A DNA stretch of 64,000 nucleotides, from the NCBI RefSeq assembly GCF_012912005.1, contig NZ_JABBEA010000001.1, positions 1-64,000 on the forward strand, given 5' to 3'. Shown piece after piece: positions 49,727 through 59,160 of the stretch. A model generated the notes under the pieces. The model saw only the letters and a list, made by a program, of their open reading frames with translations, did no database searches and had not been told where the DNA came from. Numbering within the stretch: position 1 is the stretch's first letter; every line of letters begins with the position of its first letter. Made by a program: the position numbers and the translations under genes. The stretch is from Paenibacillus sp. SZ31. Lineage in GTDB: Bacteria; Bacillota; Bacilli; Paenibacillales; Paenibacillaceae.

Positions 49727-52246
49727 CTAATAACCCCGTGGTTTGGCCCGATTTGTGGCGACCGCTTCAAGGGGATTATCCGGCCAATAGTGCTTCGGAT
49801 ATCGACCTTTCAGATCTTTTTTGACGTCAAAATATGTCTCTCGCCAGAAATTGGACAAGTCTCTTGTAACCTGTACAGGTCGCTGCGCCGGTGATAATAA
49901 GTGGATGGTCAATGGAACTCGCCCACCAGCTATACGCGGTGTCTCCTGTTGTCCAAACATCTCCTGAAGTCTAACCGCCAGCGCAGGGTCCTCCGGTCGG
50001 CTGTAGTCTACGGGAATTCGGGAACCACTTGGCACCTGTATATGCGTCGGCGCTTCATCGTCCAGTTGTTGTCGCTGATTCCAGCTCAGTCCACCGAGCA
50101 ATACATCATGCATCGACAATCTCTTCAGGTCCGCTACCGATCGCATGCCTGTCAGATAAGGGGCAAGATGTTCTGCCAGTTCTTCGGTCAGATCATCTTC
50201 GATCAGGTCAGGCCACTCAGGTAGATGAAGATGCAGGAACCGCAGCCTGTCCGCAAGTTGTCTGGATGTTTTTGTCCAAGGCAGACAATCCAGCCCTTCC
50301 ATTCCTATTCCCGTTATCAGTGCTTCCAGCACCAGATCTTCAGGTGGCTGTGCAATACTGCTCTCTTTAATCACAAGGGCTCCAATACGAAGTCTCTTGT
50401 GTGCTCGCACACTGCGGGTATTGGAATCCCAGGCCACTTCCACTTCATTGTTCATCAGGTGCTGACCTGCCTGCAACAATGTCTGCTCCTGCAACGGCGC
50501 AGCCAGCAGGATGCGCGCATCTGCGCCCTGGTCGTCTGCCTCGGCTGCGACCAGATACGATGAACGGCTCAGCGATTCTGTCGCTGCGAGCCGTACGCCG
50601 CGGCCGCTGCTCAGCAGATAGCGGCCGTCCTCCCGGCGTTGCCCGATCCGGTCCGGATAGGCGAAGGACAGCAACAATCCGCAGCTGTCCTCATCCGGCC
50701 GCACCGGATCGGCCGCCGGGCCGAGCGCCGAGCGCAGCTGGCGGCTCTCCTGGAGCATGCGCCGCACGGCCGCGCCGTCTGCGACAGCCGCCGCCGCTTG
50801 CGGCATGCCGCTGCTGTCCGCGGTCAGCAGCGCTTCCACGCGCGGGCGGAGGTCCGTGCCCGCGCCTGCACTGCCACTGCTGCGGAGGCCGGCAGGCTCC
50901 TGCAGCAGTGCCGCCAGCATGCTGGCGTAGCTGGCCAGCCCAAGCTCCGCCGCGCGGAGCAGCATGCTGGCCAGTCGCGGATGCACGCCAAGCGTGTTCA
51001 TCCGCCGCCCGAAGGGCGTGATGCGGCCTGCGTCGTCCAGGCCGCCCAGCTGGCGCAGCAGCGCCTGTGCCTGGCCGTAGGCGGCGTCAGGCGGGGTGTC
51101 CAGCCATTGCAGCTCTGCTGGGGACTGAACACCCCAGACGGCAAGCTCCAGCGCCAGCGGCGCAAGATCCGCGGAGGTGATCTCCGGGCGAGCTGCCTCA
51201 GGCAGTCCCCCATGAACCTCTTCGCTCCATAGCCGGTAACACACCCCCGGGGCAATTCGCCCTGCACGACCCCGCCGTTGATCGGCTGACGCCTTGGACA
51301 CCGGCAGGGTGACAAGTCGGCTCATGCCCGTGCGCGGCGAGAATGCCGATGCTCGGCTCAGCCCTGCGTCCACCACAATCTTAACTCCAGCGAGTGTGAG
51401 ACTGGATTCCGCAATGGAGGTGGACAGTACAACTTTGCGCGCCCCCTCAGGGGCCGGGCGTATGGCCTCATCCTGTTGTTCCACTGGCATACTGCCATAC
51501 AGGGAATGAACTTTCACATGCGCAGGAAGAGAAGCGTTTAATAACTCTCGCTCTGTACGGTGTATCTCTCTTGTGCCAGGAAGGAAAACAAGCACGTCTC
51601 CCTCCTGCTCAGCTAATGCCCTGGTCACCGTCTGAGCCGTGAATTGTTCCAACTGCATAGCTGCCGGTCTAGGCACATATCGTGTTTCCACCGGAAACGT
51701 GCGACCCGGACAATGAATTGATTTTGTGCCTTCACCTAGCAATGCACAGACCGGAACAGGATCAAGGGTCGCCGACATCACCAGCAATTTCAGATCTGGA
51801 CGTAACATCGCTCGCGATTCCAAGGCCAGAGCCAGACCCAAATCCCCGTGTAGATGACGCTCATGGAATTCATCAAATATAATCATTGCCGTGTCCTCAA
51901 GTCCCTGATCCTGCTGCAACATCCGGGTCAACACGCCTTCCGTCACAACTTCAATACGTGTTGCCTGACTCACCCGTGTATCCATGCGTACACGATACCC
52001 TATGGTTTGCCCGGCTTTTTCCCCTAGTGTAGCCGCCAATCTCGATGCAGCTGAACGCGCGGCCAGCCTTCGGGGTTCCAGCATAATGATTTTCCTTCCC
52101 GCAACCCACGGTTCCTCCAGCAAAGCCAGCGGTACAACAGTCGTTTTTCCCGCACCCGGTTCTGCAATTAACACACCTGTATCTTGATCCCGAAATAACT
52201 GCTTTAACTCCGGAATAATCTCTTGTATCGGTAACTCTATATGCAT
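49727..52246 (-). CDS. hrpB: ATP-dependent RNA helicase HrpB
   Basis: 839 residues, the usual HrpB size. Walker A is VLIAEPGAGKTTVVPLALLE, the DExH box is MIIFDEFHERHLHGD, motif III is LLVMSATLDP and motif VI is QRRGRAGRIAPGV. A C-terminal HrpB-specific domain ends LKGRYPKHYWPDNPLEAVAT. It is a DEAH-box helicase of unclear bacterial role. The coding region 50450-51250 is extremely GC-rich (Ala, Arg and Gly codons) compared with the rest of the gene. AGGAGCG lies before the ATG. Confidence 0.95.
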   Translation of the reverse strand: MHIELPIQEIIPELKQLFRDQDTGVLIAEPGAGKTTVVPLALLEEPWVAGRKIIMLEPRRLAARSAASRLAATLGEKAGQTIGYRVRMDTRVSQATRIEVVTEGVLTRMLQQDQGLEDTAMIIFDEFHERHLHGDLGLALALESRAMLRPDLKLLVMSATLDPVPVCALLGEGTKSIHCPGRTFPVETRYVPRPAAMQLEQFTAQTVTRALAEQEGDVLVFLPGTREIHRTERELLNASLPAHVKVHSLYGSMPVEQQDEAIRPAPEGARKVVLSTSIAESSLTLAGVKIVVDAGLSRASAFSPRTGMSRLVTLPVSKASADQRRGRAGRIAPGVCYRLWSEEVHGGLPEAARPEITSADLAPLALELAVWGVQSPAELQWLDTPPDAAYGQAQALLRQLGGLDDAGRITPFGRRMNTLGVHPRLASMLLRAAELGLASYASMLAALLQEPAGLRSSGSAGAGTDLRPRVEALLTADSSGMPQAAAAVADGAAVRRMLQESRQLRSALGPAADPVRPDEDSCGLLLSFAYPDRIGQRREDGRYLLSSGRGVRLAATESLSRSSYLVAAEADDQGADARILLAAPLQEQTLLQAGQHLMNNEVEVAWDSNTRSVRAHKRLRIGALVIKESSIAQPPEDLVLEALITGIGMEGLDCLPWTKTSRQLADRLRFLHLHLPEWPDLIEDDLTEELAEHLAPYLTGMRSVADLKRLSMHDVLLGGLSWNQRQQLDDEAPTHIQVPSGSRIPVDYSRPEDPALAVRLQEMFGQQETPRIAGGRVPLTIHLLSPAQRPVQVTRDLSNFWRETYFDVKKDLKGRYPKHYWPDNPLEAVATNRAKPRGY

Positions 52247-52312
52247 ATGATCGCTCCTAATAAATGTACCCTACTACTCTTCAGCCTCAGTATTCGAATG
52301 TTAGCATTATAA

Positions 52313-52345
52313 CAAAAAAAGCCGTCCCAGAGGAACGACTATCGC
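52313..52345 (-). terminator. Terminator after the SDR gene
   Basis: Minus strand stem AGTCGTTCC/GGACGGCT with loop TCTG, including G-U pairs, followed by seven T. Confidence 0.8.
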
Positions 52346-52391
52346 AGACATACTTATTTCAGCAAAAATAAAATTGATCCAGAATGCTCAC

Positions 52392-53198
52392 TTAGCTGAG
52401 CAATGACTCGGCACCATCAATGACGATCTCTGCTCCGGTAATATGTCTGGATTCAGACGATGCGAGGAAGCTTACCAGATCCGCAACATGTTCCGGCTGA
52501 CCCGGCCCGTCCGCAAGTGGCTGCTGTCCTTCCGGGAACTCCATTGGAATAATGATCTGCTGCAAATCATCCGTTTTGACCGTACTTTGATCGATATTCG
52601 TCGCAATCGCCCCTGGGCAGATCACGTTTACACGTATCTTGAACTTTGCCAGCTCAAGCGCTGCCATCTTCGCAAATGCAACCTGCCCTGCCTTGGACGT
52701 GCTATACCCCGACATGCCAAAGCTTGAGAAGCGTTGATTTCCGTTGATGGAACTCGTGATGATAATGCTGCCACCGCCTCGTTTTTTCAAGTGAGGCAAT
52801 GCATATTTAACAGTGAAAAACGTACCATTCAGGTTCGTTGTCATAATCTGTTGCCACTCTTCAACCTGAATATCCTCTATGGGTGCCGATACTCCGTTAA
52901 TACCGGCATTGGCAAAAACAATATCCAAACCACCGAATAATTCCACGGTTTCGAGCACTGCCTTTTCCACACGTGCCGGGTCGGAAATGTCTACATCGAA
53001 TGCTCTTGCCACACCAGGCTGCAGCGCATTAATCTCAGCTTCCGTTTCCGAGATTCGATCATTCACTAGATCAAACAGTGCAACTTTTGCACCCTCTTTT
53101 GCCAGTTTGACCGCAGTAGCCTTCCCAATTCCGGAGCCTGCTCCGGTAATAATCGCAACCTTGCCTTGGAAACGTGACTTGCCGTTATGTTGTGTCAT
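52392..53198 (-). CDS. SDR family NAD(P)-dependent oxidoreductase
   Basis: 268 residues of the classical short-chain dehydrogenase fold. Cofactor motif VAIITGAGSGIGKATAVKLA, then NAGINGVSAPIE, catalytic Ser in IIITSSINGN, and YSTSKAGQVAFAKMAALELA with Tyr and Lys. VICPGAIATNI is the conserved post-catalytic motif. The Asp after the second strand (LFDLVNDR) favours NAD. The substrate may be glucose or a secondary alcohol. The ATG at 53198 follows AAGGAG by eleven bases. Confidence 0.93.
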   Translation of the reverse strand: MTQHNGKSRFQGKVAIITGAGSGIGKATAVKLAKEGAKVALFDLVNDRISETEAEINALQPGVARAFDVDISDPARVEKAVLETVELFGGLDIVFANAGINGVSAPIEDIQVEEWQQIMTTNLNGTFFTVKYALPHLKKRGGGSIIITSSINGNQRFSSFGMSGYSTSKAGQVAFAKMAALELAKFKIRVNVICPGAIATNIDQSTVKTDDLQQIIIPMEFPEGQQPLADGPGQPEHVADLVSFLASSESRHITGAEIVIDGAESLLS

Positions 53199-53421
53199 TA
53201 TCCATTCCACTCCTTCATTTTAGCAATTATGTAAGAATGTACGTTCAAGCTCATCATTGGTACTGAAAAGCGACCTTTTTGAACACGTACTTAAAGTCAA
53301 TTCTTCACAAGATTACCCAAAAAGAGTGTCTTTTAAATCAACACCAGCAAGTTTTTTCACAGTTGATCTACACCAATGTCACAGCAACATCAGGATCGGT
53401 CCACAACTTTATAACCGGCAC

Positions 53422-54264
53422 TTACCATTCCAACTCAATGAAAGCGGCATCATCTTCAAGACCGCCGGTATGTGTAGCATCCAGCAGTACCTGAATGTGT
53501 TCATCGGGCACATAAGCTTGGATGGCATCCAGATCATTTAATCCATCCGTGTATAACTGAAGACGCAGTGAATCGCCTACGGACCCTTTCATCTCGCAGA
53601 TGTGCGGCTTACCACCGACAGGTCCTTCAAGTGTAGACCAACGCTCATTCGTCTTGCACTGTGCCTGGAACATGTCAGACTGTTCCTGGTTATTACGCCA
53701 GAGGCGAATACGTGAATCTCCTTGCCACGCAAGCCACACACGGCTTTTGCGGCCTCCTCCCGTAAGCTCAATCCGTCCACACACATACATGGCCTGACTG
53801 CCCCGGCTTCGCTTCTCCATCAACACTTCACGCAGCAACAGAGGGGAGCTATCCAGTGGTTGTAATTTCTCCAGTTGCTCGGATGCGGGAAGGGTCAGAT
53901 CATGAAGAAGACGCTCAACGCCCTCTTCCGTCGGGTGTTGCGTCGTTTCCAGCCACTCCAACAAAGCATTCCCCAGAAAACGTGCTGCAAAGTCTCCCAG
54001 ATAACTCATGCCTACCCCATCACATAATACAAAATTGCAGACATTCCCATTCATACGTACCGCAGCAAAGTCCTGTCCGGTATCTCCCTGATTAACCGTC
54101 TCTGCCGCTCTGCCATAACCATACCTGCATTTGAATGTACCCTGGTAGCGGGTTAGTGGCTGTTCACCGGTCTGTACACTCACATAGCGAAAGTTGCCAT
54201 GCCGTTGCTCGGCATGGCCCCCCTTATCTCCAGCAGACAATGTTGCCAAACGCATTGCTCTCAT
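53422..54264 (-). CDS. PP2C-like serine/threonine phosphatase
   Basis: 280 residues. NQGDTGQDFAAVRMNGNVCN, CDGVGMSYLGDFAARFLG, LQLYTDGLNDLD and GLEDDAAFIELE carry the metal-binding Asp residues of the PPM fold, in a divergent form. It should oppose the kinase-like protein two genes upstream. It is the last gene of the secretion locus; AGGAGGGG precedes the ATG and 10 bases separate it from the VWA gene. Confidence 0.82.
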   Translation of the reverse strand: MRAMRLATLSAGDKGGHAEQRHGNFRYVSVQTGEQPLTRYQGTFKCRYGYGRAAETVNQGDTGQDFAAVRMNGNVCNFVLCDGVGMSYLGDFAARFLGNALLEWLETTQHPTEEGVERLLHDLTLPASEQLEKLQPLDSSPLLLREVLMEKRSRGSQAMYVCGRIELTGGGRKSRVWLAWQGDSRIRLWRNNQEQSDMFQAQCKTNERWSTLEGPVGGKPHICEMKGSVGDSLRLQLYTDGLNDLDAIQAYVPDEHIQVLLDATHTGGLEDDAAFIELEW

Positions 54265-54274
54265 GATTCCCCTC

Positions 54275-55027
54275 CTATCTCACAGGCGTAGCAGCGGACA
54301 TCTGGAACCCGATCGATACCAATTCTGCGCAGGTACCTGGCAGCATCATGAGTGCACCGGGTGCAAGCAAATAATCAGCTTCAACAAGCATTTCCCGATA
54401 ACTTTCGGGCAGGACGGATGACATGTTACGCAACTTCTCTCCATGCTCATCCTGAAGATTCGTTTCCGAAGAGATTCCCTTCCATCTTCTAGGTTCAGTG
54501 ATCGGCCCTTCCAGCAGATGATCGGATATAAAGATATTCTCCACCAGTACATTGCCGTCAGGTACACTCATGCCCATGATTCTTTTCGCAATAGGCTCAG
54601 GATCTTCACCTGTAGCTACCCCATCCGTCATGTGGCATACGAGTGGCGCAGGACAATCCTGCATATTCGGAATTTCGGCCTGTAGTATCTTCTCAGCCTG
54701 TAGGAAAGCCTTCGCAGAATCCGAAAAGCGTCTCGGTGTCAGATCAGGCAAAGAACCAACTGCAGCAATCTCGTCAATCCCTTTGATTCCGTTCAACAAG
54801 TCATATACATCATCGCTATAAGCTAATATGGCTATCCGATAGCGAGGTGTCAGTCGATTTCCCTTGGTGGACCGAAATACCATTTGGCGAATCGCGAGAG
54901 ATAAAGCATCATAGACGACGTCAATCCGACGACGATTTTCCAGAACCATATTCATGGAGGCGCTAATATCAATTAAATATATAATAAGTGCAGGTGTACG
55001 CTGCGATGCTTGAATCGTGTAGTTCAT
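54275..55027 (-). CDS. VWA domain protein
   Basis: 250 residues. LIIYLIDISASMNMVLENRR holds a complete MIDAS motif (DISAS), with later Thr (MTDGVATGE) and Asp positions. A von Willebrand A domain fills the whole chain. Such proteins usually act as metal-dependent adaptors. It is placed between kinase-like and phosphatase genes, a combination found in kinase-VWA-PP2C modules that control secretion or stress systems. No signal peptide, so it is cytoplasmic. Confidence 0.88.
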   Translation of the reverse strand: MNYTIQASQRTPALIIYLIDISASMNMVLENRRRIDVVYDALSLAIRQMVFRSTKGNRLTPRYRIAILAYSDDVYDLLNGIKGIDEIAAVGSLPDLTPRRFSDSAKAFLQAEKILQAEIPNMQDCPAPLVCHMTDGVATGEDPEPIAKRIMGMSVPDGNVLVENIFISDHLLEGPITEPRRWKGISSETNLQDEHGEKLRNMSSVLPESYREMLVEADYLLAPGALMMLPGTCAELVSIGFQMSAATPVR

Positions 55028-55062
55028 CTAGGGTGAGTCACCTCCATCGTTCACTTGTTTTT

Positions 55063-57138
55063 TTATAAGTTAGGCAACGTATAACTGTTGTTGCTCAGGA
55101 ATTTGTTAATGGCGCTCATTCGAGCGGCCACTTTGCCGACACCTTTGAAATAGGCAGCATCGGTATTATATAGATTTTTGAAATCACGGGCATACGATTC
55201 CGCATTTTCAATTTTTCTGCCTTTTTGAGCGTTATACGTTTTATTGTAATGAGCAATCAGCGTGACCACATTCTGGGCACGTTTTTTCTTGAGCGCGGCT
55301 TTCTGAGCGATCTCCTGCTGACGTTTAACTTCGGCTGCCGCCTTACGCTCTGCTTCCTGTTTGGCAAGCTTGGCATCATTCTCTTTTTTCCAGACCAGAT
55401 AAGCTTCATATTTTGCCTGTTTATCGTATTTTTCCTGCTCCGCTTTCTTGGCAGCTTCTTTCTTCTGCTGCTCCTGCTTCACCAGATAAGCCTCATATTT
55501 AGCCTGCTTGTCGTACTTGGCCTGTAATGCCTTGCGTTCTTCTTCTTTTTTCTTCGCTTCAGCTTCCTTCTGCTTGGCTTCAGCGAGCTTTTTCTTTTCC
55601 TCTGCGTCCAGTTTTGCGGCCTCCGCAGCCTTTTGCTTCTCTTGCTCTTCCTGCTGCTTGAGTGCAGCAGCCTTCGCAGCTTCAGCCTCTTCCGCAGCCT
55701 TGACCTCCGCCAGTCGTGTGGCTTCCTGCTGTTCTTGTTGCTTCACCTCTGCCTGATCGGCGAGTATTTTGACCGTTGGCACACCACCTGCCAGCAATAC
55801 AATAAGTACAGCAGAGGAGATCATGAACTTTTTGGATCTGTAGAATGGCACAGGTACGGGCTTGTCTGTGTCTTCTTTCGGATTGAGCTTCGCATCCAGT
55901 TCCTTGATTGCGGCTTCAACTTCCATCTGCATCGCACTGTTATGAGGAATGAAGTGATACAACGAGCGGTACACTTCCAGTGCAGCCGCTGGTTTATCTT
56001 CGTCCTCCAGGGCTCTTGCTTGCAGGAACAGACGGTTCACAACCGCTTCCTGATCAGGAGAGTGCTGCACTTGGGGATTTTTCCTATTTTTAGCATTCAA
56101 CGTTTCACTTGCAGGTTCTGAGTTCTTACTCAGATTTGCATTAACAGCTTCCGGCTGGTTAGCGCCTTCTTCCAGTGTCGCAGCAGCAACCGCATTAGCC
56201 TGATGCACATCTACCGCAGCCAGTGCAACATACCACTCCCCAAACGTCGGACAACTGCTCAGATCGTGACTTTCCCAGGCGCGAATAAACAGCTCAGACA
56301 ATTTGGAACCCCAACGCTTCTCAAGGGACTCCCGCATCGCATAATACCGTTCACTCACCGTTTGCATTTCATGTTGATCAAAATAGCTTTCGCCCCAGGC
56401 TTTCTCTACAATCACAGGGTCCGACCAGCTTAACATCTCAGCAATAATAACGGCTCCGGCAAATCGGTCAGCATATGAACTCCACAAACCACTGTGCACT
56501 GTTCGATGGGCCGCATAACCGGGTGACCCGGCAAGCAGGGCATCCGGACGATCCATCTTGGAACCATACATTTGCTCGACATCCACCAGTTCTACCGCAG
56601 ACGTCTTCCCCAGGTTCTCCACTTCGGAAAAAAACGGAATCATTACATTGGGAGCGGACATATCGCAATGAGCCAGTCCACGTTGCTCCATAGCCGAACC
56701 TATTCCGGCAAGCGCTCTAGCCAGCTTCAGGCTCTCCTCTGCCGTCAGCTGTCTCTGATCGCTAATCACATCGAACCAGGTCTGACCTTGCACCCATGGC
56801 ATCAACACCGCATATAACAGATCGGGATGTTTTCCAATGAGCGCTCCGTTTCTTTCCGGAGTGAGCACATCACGCTTGCATACCTGCAAACCTGGCAGTT
56901 CACTATAAGACTCCATATGCTCAGACTGATATACCATAGCCGGAATACGGAATTTAGGAAAAAATACTTTTAGTGCTTTGGCCCCATGAATGGGACCATT
57001 TCGGGGTATCAACTGATAAACAATCCCCTGCCTTCCGGCTTGGGCATAAGCCAGACCCGGCGCAGCCGGATGTTGCCCAATCGTATAGGCAATGTCGTTA
57101 ATCACCACTTCATCCCCGGGATTTGGTTGAAAAGACAT
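55063..57138 (-). CDS. Membrane-anchored protein-kinase-like protein with coiled coil
   Basis: 691 residues. A Ser/Thr-kinase-like domain (about 1-310) keeps the key residues: Lys in KALKVFFPKF, Asp and Asn in AHCDMSAPNVMI, and Asp in VELVDVEQMYG. A tetratricopeptide-like segment (about 375-420) follows, then one membrane helix (MISSAVLIVLLAGGVPTV, about 445-462). A long Lys/Glu/Ala coiled coil (about 470-610) contains two copies of YDKQAKYEAYLV, and a C-terminal extracytoplasmic domain ends the chain. It is larger than EssB/YukC (pseudokinase plus TM) and may replace it in this locus. Confidence 0.85.
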   Translation of the reverse strand: MSFQPNPGDEVVINDIAYTIGQHPAAPGLAYAQAGRQGIVYQLIPRNGPIHGAKALKVFFPKFRIPAMVYQSEHMESYSELPGLQVCKRDVLTPERNGALIGKHPDLLYAVLMPWVQGQTWFDVISDQRQLTAEESLKLARALAGIGSAMEQRGLAHCDMSAPNVMIPFFSEVENLGKTSAVELVDVEQMYGSKMDRPDALLAGSPGYAAHRTVHSGLWSSYADRFAGAVIIAEMLSWSDPVIVEKAWGESYFDQHEMQTVSERYYAMRESLEKRWGSKLSELFIRAWESHDLSSCPTFGEWYVALAAVDVHQANAVAAATLEEGANQPEAVNANLSKNSEPASETLNAKNRKNPQVQHSPDQEAVVNRLFLQARALEDEDKPAAALEVYRSLYHFIPHNSAMQMEVEAAIKELDAKLNPKEDTDKPVPVPFYRSKKFMISSAVLIVLLAGGVPTVKILADQAEVKQQEQQEATRLAEVKAAEEAEAAKAAALKQQEEQEKQKAAEAAKLDAEEKKKLAEAKQKEAEAKKKEEERKALQAKYDKQAKYEAYLVKQEQQKKEAAKKAEQEKYDKQAKYEAYLVWKKENDAKLAKQEAERKAAAEVKRQQEIAQKAALKKKRAQNVVTLIAHYNKTYNAQKGRKIENAESYARDFKNLYNTDAAYFKGVGKVAARMSAINKFLSNNSYTLPNL

Positions 57139-57173
57139 GCTTATCCCTCTCTCTGTCTTAGTGTCATAGTTGC

Positions 57174-57212
57174 AGCAAAAACCGGGTGTTGTGAAAACGC
57201 CCGGTTTTTGCT
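57174..57212 (-). terminator. Terminator after the WXG100 gene
   Basis: Minus strand stem AGCAAAAACCGGGCGTT/AACACCCGGTTTTTGCT with loop TTCAC. It lies 85 bases downstream of the small secreted protein gene and should limit read-through into the kinase gene. Confidence 0.85.
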
Positions 57213-57296
57213 GTAGTTGTACATCTTCAGCTTGCTACCCACCTATAACTCAGGACGAACTCAGACTTCACATCGGCCTGATCTATGTAAAGCAGA

Positions 57297-57572
57297 TTAA
57301 CGAGCTTGGTCAGCTGTACGGAATTTGTTAGCAATAGCTGTAAGTTCAGCGCTGATGCTGTTCAGCGTTTGAACAAACGATTGCATTTGTTTGCTAGCTT
57401 CTTGGAACTCTTGGAAGAAGCGTTGCTTTGTCATACCTTCCCATTGTCCTTCCATGCTTGTGATGGATTGAGTCAATGTAGATACGATTTGCTGACTTTG
57501 CTCACCGCTTTGTTTAAATTGGTTGGAAACCTGATCAAGCTGCTCTGGGGTAACTAAAATACGTCCTGCCAT
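57297..57572 (-). CDS. esxA: WXG100 family secreted protein (EsxA-like)
   Basis: 91 residues. Two helices flank the WxG turn (MEGQWEGMTKQRFFQEF), the signature of EsxA-type proteins exported by type VII systems as dimers. TPEQLDQVSNQFKQSGEQSQ is helix 1 and AELTAIANKFRTAD helix 2. GGAGG lies before the ATG at 57572. It has its own extended -10 promoter and a strong terminator, so it can be made at a higher level than its neighbours. Confidence 0.93.
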   Translation of the reverse strand: MAGRILVTPEQLDQVSNQFKQSGEQSQQIVSTLTQSITSMEGQWEGMTKQRFFQEFQEASKQMQSFVQTLNSISAELTAIANKFRTADQAR

Positions 57573-57624
57573 TGGTAAATTCCTCCTTGGTTTGTGCAAT
57601 TAAATTTTTACTTGTTCAAATTGT

Positions 57625-57634
57625 ACTATACCAG
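57625..57634 (-). promoter_or_regulatory. Extended -10 promoter of the WXG100 gene
   Basis: Minus strand TGGTATAGT about 52 bases before the start. The TGn extension compensates for a weak -35 region. Confidence 0.45.
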
Positions 57635-57758
57635 GATCGATCGGACAAAAGCCGAAGGACCTACTCCTATTTACCCCATTTTCAGCACTTGAAACTTCTC
57701 CTAACAGCCTATTTACAAAAAAATATTCACTTCCTGCTGTCCTTTTTATTCACCCTGT

Positions 57759-58307
57759 TCAGGAAACCACAGGCTCGGTTCCTCTTCTTCCCCGAAAGGA
57801 AGGGTCTGTGAATCTCCATGCTACAGGCTCAGGCTGCATGGCCTGTACCAGTGTAGCCGGGGAGCCATCAGGCGGAGCGGCATCCTGTACACGATATACG
57901 GCCGCCATTGCGGAAAGGGGATCGGATACTACAGCTACAGTTGCAGAATGTGCAGGCATGATTTCTCCTGTACGGTTGTTCTGAAGAACATTCAGCATAT
58001 TGACCGCATTACCATAGGCTGTGTTCACATGACTCAGCACGGAACGATACTCCATGTCTGCCTGCTGGAATAACAACGCTTTGCGTCCCAGCTGTACGCT
58101 TAAGTCCATCAATCGACGAAGCGCATCCTCGCCCAGTCGTTTACTGTGATTCCATTCATTCATCACCGCTGCGCGGGATTCAACCTCCCACTCCAGCGAA
58201 TGAATCGCCTGATCCAACACTGCCATCTTTTGCTGTATTTGCTCCGCTGCATACTGAATCTGCCTGCTCAGTGCCCGAAGCACATCCGGTTCCACACGAA
58301 TGCGCAT
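57759..58307 (-). CDS. WXG100-related protein with C-terminal tail
   Basis: 182 residues. The N-terminal 95 residues form a two-helix WXG-type hairpin: RQIQYAAEQIQQKMAVLDQA, the turn LEWEVESRAAV in place of WxG, and LMDLSVQLGRKALLFQQADM. The C-terminal 85 residues are Pro/Ala-rich and disordered (SATVAVVSDPLSAMAAVYRV). It may be a second substrate or an EsxA partner. It begins six bases after the preceding gene in the operon. No toxin domain is recognised. Confidence 0.75.
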   Translation of the reverse strand: MRIRVEPDVLRALSRQIQYAAEQIQQKMAVLDQAIHSLEWEVESRAAVMNEWNHSKRLGEDALRRLMDLSVQLGRKALLFQQADMEYRSVLSHVNTAYGNAVNMLNVLQNNRTGEIMPAHSATVAVVSDPLSAMAAVYRVQDAAPPDGSPATLVQAMQPEPVAWRFTDPSFRGRRGTEPVVS

Positions 58308-58313
58308 TTACCA

Positions 58314-59144
58314 TCACCTTTCCTCTTCCCCTGCAGGCTGTTTAAGCCAGTCCAGCAGCATCTCGTGAAACTGTTCTCTAGTCGTCAGTGCTGCAACAAG
58401 CCAATCATCTGAAGCGGCAGTGCTCATCCGGAACAGCCAGTTGGATACCGCACTTGCAGCAAATGCTGCTGACTGCGACTTCCATCCCTCTTCATTCCAC
58501 ACAAGCAACCGAAGCTCCCCATCTGACTCCTTACCCACCAGACAGCGTGCCAGCGCAAGTGAACCCTCAGGATCACTTGTCTCCTGAGCGAGTTCATCAG
58601 CTACCGTCTGTACCTCGCTGTTTTCCAGCTCATTCATAACATCATAGAATTTTTTCTTGGAGCACATTAATGCCGGTTTCTCTGCAGGAGAATGGCCGCT
58701 CCATTTCATCCGCTCTATCAGAACATCAATGGCTTCACGAACACTTCCCAGATCGCTGAGCCGGAACGAGTCCGGTACGTCGGCAACACGGGAAACTTCA
58801 ACGACCCGCTCATCCGTGCAGTGTATATAACTCTCATACGACTTGCCGTTGATCGTGTAGCGAATCCAACAAGCTCTGTCGGACAGTCCGGCAATGGCTA
58901 CCCTGGAGAAAACGGTCGGTGTCATGATCAGCTCATCCGTCTCCTGATCCTGAATCAGATATCCTTTGTCAAGCAGGGAGGCCTTGACGCGCTCCCACTC
59001 CATCGCGATATCCTCCGCCATATAGCCGCGAAACGGATCTTCCACACCAAGTAGTCGGTCTGAACCGAGAATACCGGCCAGGAAAAAAAGTTCTTTTGTT
59101 TGTAACGTGACTACCTTTTGCTTAGAATCATGAACCGTCAACAT
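58314..59144 (-). CDS. Uncharacterised type VII-associated protein (EspG-like position)
   Basis: 276 residues, soluble, no signal peptide or membrane helix. It starts VTLQTKELFFLAGILGSDRL and has a middle beta-rich part (ACWIRYTINGKSYESYIHCT) and a helical C-terminus (TTREQFHEMLLDWLKQP). Its place between the ATPase and WXG genes and its N-terminal LxxxELxxLAxxLG pattern resemble the EspG chaperones of mycobacterial ESX systems, but this is a weak inference. Family not recognised with certainty. Confidence 0.7.
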   Translation of the reverse strand: MLTVHDSKQKVVTLQTKELFFLAGILGSDRLLGVEDPFRGYMAEDIAMEWERVKASLLDKGYLIQDQETDELIMTPTVFSRVAIAGLSDRACWIRYTINGKSYESYIHCTDERVVEVSRVADVPDSFRLSDLGSVREAIDVLIERMKWSGHSPAEKPALMCSKKKFYDVMNELENSEVQTVADELAQETSDPEGSLALARCLVGKESDGELRLLVWNEEGWKSQSAAFAASAVSNWLFRMSTAASDDWLVAALTTREQFHEMLLDWLKQPAGEEER

Positions 59145-59160
59145 TATGAGCCACCTCCCC

